Assembly: GCA_037043015.1 (NCBI GenBank)
Contig: CM073322.1
Coordinates: 20,798,364 to 20,862,363, forward strand
DNA from: Bryum argenteum
Lineage: Eukaryota; Streptophyta; Bryopsida; Bryales; Bryaceae
DNA: 64,000 bases
Direction: 5' to 3'
Shown: positions 23,350 through 32,843 of the stretch, piece after piece
Numbering within the stretch: position 1 is the first letter of the stretch
Layout of the letters: each line of letters begins with the position of its first letter
Made by a program: the position numbers and the translations under genes
The notes under the pieces: generated by a model
What the model was told of the DNA's origin: nothing
Database searches by the model: none
What the model saw: only the letters and a program-made list of their open reading frames with translations

Positions 23350-25009
23350 TTGCGCTCCTCGAGTCCCCTCTTGATAATCGACGCCATTTTTTTGCGCTTT
23401 TTTTTCTTTGTGGGTGAACAATATGCCGAGGAACGACGTACTAGTGCACCCAAGGGCAAGGCCCCGGAGATGGATTGGGAAGCAAATCGACGATCCAAAT
23501 TGTGTTGCCAAGATGGATGGGAAGATGAACCGGCGAGAATTTGGAATTGCACCATGTGCAAGCGATATGTGAAGATGAAACACCTCATGAAGTTATGGCC
23601 AAGAAATCAAGCGATTATATCGGGCCACGACGCGAAGGACTAGCCAAATAGCTGATTCACAAGTCAACATTTCACACTTCGTTATCATGAAGTGACCATT
23701 GCCGTTGGAGTACGGAATACTAGGCCGGAAATCATGTTATATTCCAACATGGCTATGGTTTGGGCGTAAATCGTTCTACATAAGAACGTGAATTGGAGCA
23801 CCGTAATGTTTTGAATGTTGCCGAATTGGATCGGAGCCATGATTTCATACCAACTAGTTGGCTTGGACCCGATGATTGTATGCCCCTTTGGTCAAATCGG
23901 ACATATACGGAGATGTCGGAAGTTCAAGATGAAGAAAGTACACCTCCAAGGAGATATGGAGGTCGGACACGAATTTCTCAAGATACACCTCCGAGGGGAT
24001 ACGAGGGTCAAACACAACATCAACAAGACACACCTCCGAGGGGATACGAATGTCAATCAACATCAACAACATACACCTCCGAGGGGATATGGGGTCACAC
24101 AAAGAGATAATTATAATCGCAAAGAATAACAAGGGTATGGTACCAATCTCTTTTGGCATAGGAAGTGGTGGGTATTATCCCGGTAGCAATATATACGGTC
24201 CAGAACCACTACTCCCGAGACATATAGGCCGAGAGCATCCAAGGGATACGTACCAATCCGGAGGCCAACACGATACAAGTCCGAATCTTTGGAGGAAGAT
24301 ATATGCCAACATATCCTCGGGATACATACGAGTCGGAGGCCGATACGGTGGAATGAGTGCTCCGGAGAGCTATACGCCAACATATCCTCGGGAATTTAAC
24401 GATGTTCCCGGCCAATATGGTAGAGGACCGGTGAGTCCAGTAGTACCATATCCCAACACATCCAAGGGACACATACGAGTCTCGAGGCCGAGTATGGGAG
24501 AGGACCTAACATTCGAGAAAGGTACCCCACAACGTATCCTCTTTGGATCATACGATGCTCACAACCAATACGGTAGAAGACCCGAGGTTCCGTATAGCTT
24601 TAGACCAACGTATTCAAGAGATACGCATGATCATCACGGCGAGTGCGGTAGAGCTATTACCAATCCCGAGTACCGTACTCCAAGTCAAGCAAGAGATGAA
24701 TACGAGCCCAGTTGGAATTACCGGAACAAGGATCGTGAAGAGCATATCACTCAGTATCCATATCCAGGGTATGGCCAACATGCATATGGGAGTAACAACA
24801 CTCCCCCGCCACCATTCCGAACTCGTGAAGAAGAAGATGCAGAGTTTGAAAGACAACTACGAGAGGCAACAATTCAAAGTCAAGCGGAGTACATCCGCAA
24901 GCTTGAAAATGATCGTATTTACGACGAGCAGCGCTTGTATGATGCTTATTCGCGAGGGCGGTACTCAGACCAAGCAGGGCCAAGTGGAACACAATATGAT
25001 AAGGACTAG
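23350..25009 (+). CDS. Transposon-borne Tyr/Gly/Pro-rich protein gene, probably frameshifted
   Basis: The first part (about 23440-23640) carries the module KGKAPEMDWE ... GWEDE ... WNCTMCKRYVKM ... KLWPRN, clearly related to the N-terminus of the RING gene. It stops at 23643. From 23793 other frames read four tandem units of TPPRGYEG type (23936-24092). Then comes a long open frame (24050-25009) rich in YGR, YPR and SY repeats, with a coiled-coil-like charged end (TREEEDAEFERQLREATIQ) before the stop. I recognise no enzyme. Low-complexity aromatic/Gly proteins often form assemblies, but no function is claimed. Frame changes suggest decay or introns that I cannot place. Confidence 0.5.
23936..24092 (+). 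repeat. Four tandem copies of a ~45-bp coding unit
   Basis: The motif acacctccgaggggatac recurs at about 23940, 23984, 24029 and 24076 with intervening CAACATCAAC-type sequence. It encodes TPPRGYEG repeats. Confidence 0.85.
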
Positions 25010-25984
25010 GATGCAAAGTAGTTATACATTTACATATAGGCATGTTGTAATGTCTTTGTACGTACATGTAGTATTTGGATGAGAACTCTATTCTCCATAT
25101 GGTAGAGGTCATTTTTAAGACCTTCTTAACCATGTTTTGTTGGTAAACGGACATCATATGAATGATATACGGAATGTAGAACCATAACCTATATTACACA
25201 TTTATTTGAGTAAATATGTTATGATTCCATTTATTAACCAGTTTGTTTAAAACTTTATTTGGGATTTGCTTCGGAGGCAGTGTCTCCACGGTGCAAAGGG
25301 GAGTTGGCGATTGTTACCAACAAAATTTTGGACATATTTTTCCCTATATGTAATCAAATGTAGTAAATTCATGCAAAATTTGGGAGGCTCATTCCTCTTG
25401 ATTGACATTCTTACAAGTTATTTTCTAAAAGCGAGTCCGAACAATACTATAGTAAAACATGCACGTCATTACGTATATTTCGTATTATAAAGAACTTAGA
25501 GTGGGGTATGTGAGTGTAGGAGTTTGTGATTTTGAGGTAACTTAGTTCTAACATTTTCCATAATCTAGAATTTTGACAAATTAAAATATGTAATTCAAAT
25601 TTACTAATACATTTTGAGCTTGTGTTGGTAATTTACGGAGGTCGCCATCAAAATTGGTAAATATTATGACTTAAATAATATTGGAATTTCAGTAGTGATT
25701 CGCTTATAAACATATGAGAAGAAAAATAGAAGATAAATCGCTAAATTTGAATTACCCAACCAACACTTAAAAATTGAATCAATAGGTTTTTCTGGGCTTT
25801 ACCCTAAAGGCCTCATCCAAATGGTGCAAAGGGGCAAAATATTATAATAAACATAAGTATACTTGGTGGGCCAAAATTTGAAAGGCATGCAATGCATTTG
25901 AAACAAAGAGTATTGTTGCACTGAAAATAGAACAAACATACTAATTCATAAACTATAATAAAACCGATATGCGTAAAACAAATT

Positions 25985-27478
25985 CTACATTCTCCTATTC
26001 GTAATTCGTCCGAAAATGCTCACGAGGCGTAGGCCAATGAAACATATCGCTAAACCGTGAGATGATATGGGACAACCCTCCAGCGCCGTCACGACTCTCG
26101 TTGCATACTCTATCCATGTAAAGATGGAAAGCTTGTGCAAGGTCTTCATTGGAGAATACCGAAGTATTTCGGTTTCCACGTTGCAAGCTCTCGTACGCCG
26201 TAGACATGGTCATCCCATTAATTCTTTGTGCTATACGGGCCGTGGCAAACTCCTCCGAAGCAATCGAGTATTTTGGAATAACCTGTAAATCCTCACCCGC
26301 TTTGTACAAGAACGCCACTCGTGGATCTACCCAATAACGTTTTCGCAGGGTCTCCACCATCTCCTCACGTTTTGTAAATGTATAAAGGGATTGCATTGGT
26401 TCCTGAACCGTTGTGAGAACCCCAATCGCATACTCCGATATACACTCGTGATTCATCGGCGGGGAAGTGGAGAAGGATATTATCTGGAGATATATCATTA
26501 TGGAGGTGGTGGCTCTTGTGGACCTCGTTCATGATATGCAACAACGCCCAAGCAAGCTCTGTCCGTTTTTTACGGAATCGAATCAGTTGATGCGCCCGAA
26601 TAACTTCGTCGTCAGGGTAATTCCCAAAGTTCAAATGTACAAAGACATCGTCACCATAATCCATATCGCGTTCAAAGATCTCTCGAATAGTCCCGCCATT
26701 CCACCAAAACGCATAGCCTTGATTCTTCACTGGATGAATGGCCACAAAGCGGATCACACCCGGGTGTCCAATCCTTATCGCCATAGACTCATTCATATGC
26801 TCCAATTTTGCCAACTCCGGTCGTGTCAAGTGGTGAATGGAAGTTTTTGCAGCAAATTCCCAAAATGGTTCAATGCCTGCAACACCTTCGAAGCGAACTT
26901 TGACAATAGTACCATACCGTCCCTTCAACCTCGTGTCGTCAACTCGTATGATTTGAGCTGTATCCGGAATGGTAACCAAATGAGTCAATCGCATGGTTTG
27001 AGTTCGTCGTCCCTCTAGCGATTGCCACCATGTTCCGAGCCTCGACGGTGTGAATTCTTTGAAAATGCCCTCATTTGGGCGGAAAAACAATCATCACCCT
27101 ATTCACCACGTCAACGAAATCCTCATCACCCTCCCGAAATATCCTCCCATATTTGGCTATTACAACCTTGGGATTCCAGTGCATCCTTCACCCTATTCTC
27201 CAAAACCACATGAACCCTCGTTTTCTCTGTCTCTTTCTCCACCCACTGGATCTTTGAAGCACTTCTATCATGAGATCTCTCATTTCAATCTTGAACTTAC
27301 GGATGCCCTCCTCCCGATATCTCACATATTTGCTTTCCAATGCTCAAAGATCATTGGCCTCATAGAATTTGACGGTAAATTCTATCAAGAATACCTTACA
27401 AGCGTCGCCCGGGACCTCATGAGGCTCAAACTTCTCAAAGAAGTTCGCAACACCCTTCTTCTTCTTCTCCTTCGGCAT
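25985..27478 (-). pseudogene. Transposon-borne protein kinase gene, frameshifted
   Basis: The ATG at 27478 opens a Lys-rich start (MPKEKKKKGV), and an in-frame stop falls near 27343. A long frame from about 27090 to 26430 carries a kinase domain: a glycine loop GRYGTIVKV, the ATP-binding Lys in EFAAKT, the catalytic loop HNDISPDNILL with Asp and Asn in place, and CDWG in place of DFG. At about 26430 the frame shifts, and the C-lobe continues (KRYWVDPRVAFLYKAGEDL) to 25995. The HxD, Asn and DxG residues are all present, so the ancestral protein was probably an active kinase. It lies opposite the Y/G-rich gene. I do not know the exact kinase family. Confidence 0.8.
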
Positions 27479-27689
27479 CTTGATCCCAAAAAGGAAATAT
27501 GTAAAGTGTGAAGTTTTTAAAAAACTTTTCAAAAAAAAGAGCAAAAAAAACTCCCCCGTATAACAAGTGACTTCCTTCCTCCAAAAGACAAGGAGCCAGT
27601 GGGGACGGGAATCACAAAGAATTCCCGACCAGAGAGAAACTCCGCATCCTCTCTTCGTGAGAATGGAGGAAAGAAGTGAGAAAAAGGAG

Positions 27690-28260
27690 GCCGGTCGGCC
27701 TTTTATAGCGGCCGACGGCCCGCCGATCGGACGGGCCGATCGGTCGCCGGCCGACCCGATCGGACGGCCCGCCGGATGGCCGACGCGGCCGACCGGCCGG
27801 ACGGCCCGACCGCTGGCCGACCGCCCTCGAGCCGACCGACCGCCCGCCAGGCCGACCGACCGACCGCTGGCCGGCCGGCCGCCGCCGGTTTTGCCGAAGC
27901 GATCCGTCCGTCGACGGCCCGACCGCCTGGCCGACCGACGGTCGGCCGGCGCCCGATCCGGCGGCCGTCGGGCATGCGGACGCGCGCCAATCCAACGCCC
28001 GCAACGTTCCATCTTGATCCGACGGCCAGGATTTGATGCGGTCGGCGGCCGTCCGATTTGACGGCGACCAGACGGGGTCGGTCGGCCACCGGGATCAAGA
28101 TCGGCGGGCCGAGATCTTGCCAGTGGATGATCCAACGGCCCCGAGTTACCAGCACCGGGTAACTCCCATTTACCCCCCCGGACCATGGTCCGGACTATGG
28201 TCCCGGTCGACATAGTCCGGACTACGTCCGCGGACTAGGTTTACCCCGAATGTCGACCGA
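27690..28260. repeat. GC-rich array, right end of hAT element
   Basis: Dense CCGACCG/GGCCGACG motifs, then the palindromic block with GGACCATGGTCCGG and TAGTCCGGACTA before the terminal repeat. It mirrors the left end in composition and in the shared palindrome. Confidence 0.85.
27701..27707 (-). promoter_or_regulatory. TATA box of the kinase gene
   Basis: On the minus strand it reads CTATAAAAGGCC, at the inner edge of the GC array, followed by GGCCTCCTTTTTCTCACTTC. The layout matches the other three promoters. Confidence 0.7.
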
Positions 28261-28777
28261 TTTGACAACCCTGATTATAATAGGTCCAAAAAGATTGAAG
28301 AAAGAAGTAATTACATCTCGTGGAGAACAAAGTTGTCTACAACGTTTGTGGAAATTGAAATCCTCTCAACATTTTGATAAACACTATTATTTATTTCAGG
28401 CAATTGTTTGGAAGGGCAAGCTATATCGAGTTGGTGATACAGTGGTTGTGCGATCCGATAATGAAGATAGGGTATACTTTGGTATCATTAAGAAATTTTT
28501 CATAAATGTATATCGTGAAAAAGTTGGTGTGTTTTTTCAAGCCCACTATTATTCAGAAATCGAATACGAATCAAGAAATGAAAGAGTCATCGATCCCCAA
28601 TCGAATATGAGTATTATTGAAGAATCTACAACAATACACGAAGTGGATAATATAAGAGAGGTGTCGTACCTTCTTCACAAGTTCATGCGAATTCCTGTCG
28701 TAAAAGATGATGATTATCGTCGCAAAAAATACTATGTAGCATACGAACTAGAGGATTTAAAACCTAGATTTTTATAG

Positions 28778-29156
28778 ACTTTGACCTATTATCATCATGA
28801 TATAGCTCTTTATTCTTTCTCTCATCCGAATAGTTGAATTTCCATCCTAGGACCTCGAATTTCCATCATAGGACCGAACATTTAGAGGGTAAAATTTTGA
28901 AGCATGTATGAAATAGGGTAGTAATAAATCTCTTTGAGATTACACTCAAGATCCTTATTCTACCTTATTTAAGATAATGTATTTTCACTTTCTCAAACAG
29001 ATTCTCAAACTTTCTCAATTGCTTCCTTCAATTCACATAGGGATATCATGTTTCAATCAGTAGCCCAAATACCATTTGAACATATATAAGTGGAGCAAAC
29101 TATGAATCTAAATTTAGGATTGCTCTAAATTCCTCAGCCCTAAAAGAGATGCAGAT
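28778..29156. other. AT-rich sequence after the Tnp2-like gene
   Basis: Presumed 3' flank of the transposase inside the large DNA transposon. I see no gene or clear repeat. Confidence 0.4.
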
Positions 29157-29220
29157 GTCGCTTGCCTGTCACGGGTTCCATTAGGGTTCCATGACAGTTT
29201 TTGAGCTCAGATGTTGCGAT
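29157..29220. repeat. Left copy of an inverted repeat flanking the TPC1 relic
   Basis: About 60 bp beginning tcgcttgcc and including ccatgacagtttttgagctc recurs inverted at 31771-31831. The left copy has an extra gggttccat duplication. No target duplication is evident outside the pair. Confidence 0.75.
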
Positions 29221-31660
29221 GGCACTTACGGACGCCGCGAGGGCGCCATCACCAGCGGCAACATCTACGAAAAGCCTCAGCTATGGTGGATCAGGTACCG
29301 CTGATCAGAAACAGTACCATTTTGAAGTAATCTAGAGGTTTACAGTACGATCCAGTACTGCAAATGGGTGTGATGGTGTGAGCGCAGGCTGAGAATGGAG
29401 TGGGATTACCTGTCGAGGTTTTGAACTAACCCAATTTCGAGTACGCTGCGAAGCTCTACTTTTGGTTCATCGGACTCGACCCGATTTGGAATCTGAATTT
29501 GGCCTTGCTCCTCATGCTCAACTTTTTCGGATGAGTCTCGAGTTTGGGTGATTTGCATTCCAATGCGTGCTTGTGTGCTGATAATTGTGTCGTTAGGTGC
29601 CATTGTGGTGTCGGGAAGATTTTCCGAATCCGTGTGGTGATCCGAAGAAGTTCTACCTCAGGAACTTACCTTACTTAACGCAAACAGAGTCTCTCATTTT
29701 CGAGGTATGGAACCCGCACAGCTCTCTTTAGTGTAGAAAAAGCACAGCGATTGGAAAGTCAATTGCACCATTTTGGAGCAAGTTGTGTGACTCTAGATTA
29801 AAGTGGTCAAGTAATGGGTGAATCGTTTGAGTTAACGTTGTGAGCAGATGATTAGTGTGGTCATTCTTGCCGTGTACACCTTCTTCCCGATCGCCTTCAT
29901 CGGAAACAAGCTTTTATGGCATAGCCGCCTCGAGAACATCAAAGTAAGCAAAACAAGCCCGAATCGCATCAAATGGTAGTGATCGATTCATTGTTTTAGA
30001 TGCAGTTTTGAATAATTAATGACATGTTTGAATGTGTAAGTGCTTCTGTGGGTGTTGTTGGCTGGAGATGCCATTTTTAATCTAGTGTATGTGGCGCCAT
30101 GGGGTCCTCTTGATCATCTTCCATTTCGGTTGGGCCCTTGCATACGAGTGTTGCTCGTCGTCGTCAACGTTCGGTATGATGTCTTGTTGATAATGCCATC
30201 AAGAAAATCTAGACTATAACAGATTCTGGATTCTGTTTTGATGAGATGGTTACTATGCGAACTGAAGATTAACAACTAGGGTTTCAGTATTTGTATAGTT
30301 TCAAAAACTCCCCATTTTTAGTTCACATCTTGTTCACTAAAAAGTCCAGAAGAAGTTGAATTTGGCATCTGGCCGTTTTTTTGTTCACATGTATGCTTTT
30401 TGATTGTGCAGTGGTTTACGGGATTGTTCAAAAACCTTGATTGGCATCGTGAAAGACTTTCTCGACATCGCTGTAAGTAGCCATGCTTCGTGTTTTTGTA
30501 AACCTTCCGTGTAAGGGTGTGTACTGACAGTGTTGGTGCAACAGGCGCTCTTGCTTCTGTTTCTCATGTTCTTGAGCTGGCTTGCGTTCATTCTATTCGA
30601 GGATACAATGCAAGGGAAGACAATGTTCAAGACATATGATCAACGTTCTATCAAATGTCGATCCTGTATACAACTTCGAACAATCCAGAATGATGTTTGG
30701 GTTCCTACTTACAAGTAAGCCAAAAATTTTCGTGATCTACATCTTGTTTGGTGTCTACTTCATCACCAATCTTGTTCTTGCCGTTGTTTACGACAGCTTC
30801 AAGGGCCAGGTACTCAAATCTCCTCATGAAAGTTGGATTCTGGTGCTAGAGTTCGTAAATCATGATATGTTTTTGTTGTTGTTGTTGTTGTAAGTTGCAG
30901 TTAGCTAATCTGATGGTAGAGGCGGAGCCAGCAAGACATGAAGTGTTGAGTGCAGCATTCGACCTTCTAGACGAGCAGGTACAAAAAAAAGCTTCCGCTT
31001 CACACACTTGAGGATTTTTGCATTTTATGTTCGTAATGTTCATTCTTTGTTGATTTGTGCGAAAAGAGGATACTTGAATATCCATCAATGTGCGAAGTTG
31101 TTCAAGGAGCTCAACTCTTACAGTACATTCTTTAGTCACTTCAATCTACACATTTTGGTGCAATTTTATCATCTTCTGGGTGTTTTTTGCCAAATGTAAC
31201 ACCGCCACAAATTGCGGACGAGGAAATTGAAGCGATCTTTTACGCCTTAGATGACAAAGTGGTGAATTCATCGTTAGTCATAATTTCCACATTTCGTCAT
31301 AACAAAAACAAGTGATTTGTTGATACTTACGTGGTGATGTTTTGAGCTTGCAAAGATCGGTAGGGGAAGAATTTGCCGACCTCACGTAACGCAATCTTCT
31401 TGAAATTCGACAAAGCGGATGAAGTAAGTAACAATTTCATGTCCCTTTTTCTTCTTTTTGCTTGGCAAGACATTGAGCTAACATCATTTTTCTTTTTGGT
31501 ATGTATGTTGCAGCCAGCTTATGTCGAAAAGTTTCCTCGTATCTTTAATTCGAAGCAATTCCAGGGGGTAAAGAGATTTGTACGGAGCGATCTGTTTGAG
31601 AATATCGTCATTGGCATGCTTTTAGTCAACTTGGTTCTTTGTTATCATCGAGACTACGGT
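29217..31660 (+). pseudogene. TPC1: Two-pore cation channel TPC1 pseudogene (partial, intron-bearing)
   Basis: Exon-like pieces with GT/AG borders follow in the order of plant TPC1. Near 29217-29294 there is a possible N-terminal segment. Next, 29848-29943 has VYTFFPIAFIG and WHSRL. Next, 30087-30173 joined to 30412-30472 spells NVRGLRD across the splice. Then 30545-30809 covers repeat I S5-S6, with VWVPTYK and [23 protein letters not shown]-hand pieces follow at 30901-30978 (AAFDLLDEQ), about 31070-31121 and 31201-31258. After 31353-31422 (EFADL region), 31514-31660 begins repeat II. TPC1 is the vacuolar calcium-regulated channel of plants. Frameshifts near 30640, 30690 and 31370, and the lack of both gene ends, make it a relic. 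It lies inside the large DNA transposon, so it was probably captured. Confidence 0.88.
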
Positions 31661-31770
31661 TAGTCAACAAACTCTCTCACTTGCTTATTCTCCAAAGTGT
31701 TAGAAAAGTCTAAACCCGAAACCCTAACGGACGATTATGTGTGGGGTATGCAATGGATAATCAAAACTCG

Positions 31771-31831
31771 CATCTCAACATCTCGAGCTCAAAAACTGTC
31801 ATGGAACCCGTGACGGGCAAGTGGCAAGCGA
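31771..31831. repeat. Right copy of the inverted repeat flanking the TPC1 relic
   Basis: Reverse complement of 29157-29220 with few mismatches and lacking the small internal duplication. Confidence 0.75.
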
Positions 31832-32560
31832 GTCCGGAAGGAAGTCATGTACACGAGACGTTTTGAGCGACTCTCAATGGATGAAAGCAATTGTGGATGG
31901 CGAGGACGTTTCCATTCACAAGTCCTACGATTCGTAAGATCTTAGCTGTGACCCATCCTAGCTGAGTCCTATGATTCGTAAGATCTTAGAAATTCTCATT
32001 AATAGCCAGAGCCTGTTGACGGCATTCTGATGTAGCCGACTAATCTTACGTGAGCTGTGGATGAGCAGAGTGCCGCCGAACTCGTTTCGAAAGAGTCGTG
32101 GAGTTACTCTCGAAGCGTAGGAGGTCGCTCTGGGTCAGCTTTGCAAGGGCCCCGCTTGAAAACAATAGAGGAAGCGAGTGAGTTGTATGCACAGACCAAA
32201 GAACACAATTTCGAAGCAAAGGCAGATAAGAACACAATTTCGAAGCAAAGGCAGATGAAGCTTCTGCACTGAGGAGATTTCTGAGCTTCTGCACTGCCTC
32301 TAATCAGTCTTTAGTTGAGACGAGCTTGAGATTTTCAATTGGTAGGACAAACATAGTTGAAGTAGAACTAGTCAATTGATAGATATAGACACACGTAGTA
32401 GAATTAGTATTTAGGTAGACAGAATGAGTTGCCTCAATGTGCTCTATTTTTATGAAATGAAAATTTGAATCTTTTGTACTACAAAAAAACATGTGTTTTT
32501 CTCTCATCAAAGCTGGGTTGTTTCTACACATAAAAGTGCAAAATTTTCATGTTGTGATAA
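31832..32560. other. Gene debris between TPC1 relic and transposon end
   Basis: A 71-codon frame at 32057-32272 (SAAELVSKESWSYSRS ...) has coding-like composition. Two exact copies of acacaatttcgaagcaaaggcagat lie at about 32202 and 32231. A 22-bp direct repeat (cctaygattcgtaagatcttag) lies at about 31923 and 31969. I recognise no family. Confidence 0.35.
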
Positions 32561-32835
32561 AAATTCATGAGGAGAAATAAGACATTTTTCATGTGGAAAC
32601 TCAATTTTTATGTCAATAAATACTCAAGTTTTAATGATAGCAAAAATTCATGAAGAGAAATTGCTCATTTTTCATGGGGAACCACTTCCCCTATTCCCAT
32701 TAAAATCTTGACTTTTCATGACGAGAAACTCCAAAAATATGAGATATTCATGACATGAAGAGGTCATTTTTCATGAGGAGAAAATCCCATGAAAATTGGG
32801 GATTTTCATGTCATCTGCCCATGAAAATCCCCATT
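32561..32835. repeat. Subterminal repeats at right end of the large DNA transposon
   Basis: Variants of tttttcatgaggagaaa and its inverted form ccccatgaaaa occur about ten times. The same motif occurs at the left end (6125-6142). Such arrays typically bind transposase. Confidence 0.75.
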
Positions 32836-32843
32836 TTTCATGG

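Larger units (their letters stand above)
10286..28273. mobile_element. 18-kb hAT-type element with four genes in two convergent pairs
   Basis: The ends are inverted repeats CAGGGTTGTCA, typical of hAT termini, flanked by the perfect octamer ATTATAAT at 10278-10285 and 28274-28281. hAT transposases make 8-bp duplications, and a decayed hAT transposase lies inside, so ends, duplication and enzyme agree. Both ends also share the subterminal palindrome ACCATGGTCCGG (about 10327 and 28182). The internal order is GC array, hAT transposase (+), RING gene (-), GC array, AT-rich spacer of 5 kb, GC array, Y/G-rich gene (+), kinase gene (-), GC array. The inner GC arrays near 18045 and 22988 lack any CAGGGTTGTCA end, which favours one large element over two side by side. 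Some of the spacer may be later insertions. Confidence 0.8.
9337..28777 (+). pseudogene. 5'-truncated Tnp2-like (EnSpm/CACTA-type) transposase, split by hAT element
   Basis: The coding parts are 9337-10285 and 28282-28777. The first begins after a pyrimidine tract and TTTCACAG acceptor, and carries the Tnp2-type core SPLWRLYYLYGFDII and DVMHCLPLN with an Asp-x-Met-His catalytic motif. A later DVYWCYQFE segment also fits the family. The second part codes for a BAH-like region (KLYRVGDTVVV) and ends in TAG. Removing the 18-kb hAT element together with one copy of its ATTATAAT duplication leaves a continuous frame across the join, which shows the gene was open when it was hit. The 5' half, which should hold the zinc finger and first catalytic residues, is missing and the minisatellite lies there instead. 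The family assignment is from motifs only. Confidence 0.75.
6118..32835. mobile_element. Large DNA transposon with Tnp2-like gene, inserted in copia pol
   Basis: The copia reading is interrupted exactly where the octamer TTTCATGG occurs on both sides (6110-6117 and 32836-32843), which reads as an 8-bp target duplication. The element ends are imperfect inverted repeats of about 23 bp with ATTTTCATG as a common core. The last 280 bp repeat the motif tttttcatgaggagaaa and its variants many times, as subterminal transposase-binding arrays do. Inside are a minisatellite, a Tnp2-like transposase and a TPC1 relic. The motif CATG is so common near the ends that the exact boundary is uncertain. Rejoining the flanks does not restore a continuous copia frame, so an indel occurred before or after insertion. 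Confidence 0.7.

Noticed and set aside
27344-28213. 289-codon minus-strand frame rich in Arg/Pro/Gly
   Set aside because: Apart from its last 45 codons, which belong to the kinase gene start, it reads through the GC-rich array. Similar Arg/Pro/Gly frames occur in all six frames of every GC array.
10286-28273. Two independent hAT elements side by side
   Set aside because: The inner edges near 18045 and 22988 have no CAGGGTTGTCA end and no octamer duplication. The only matching pair is the outer one. Not fully excluded.
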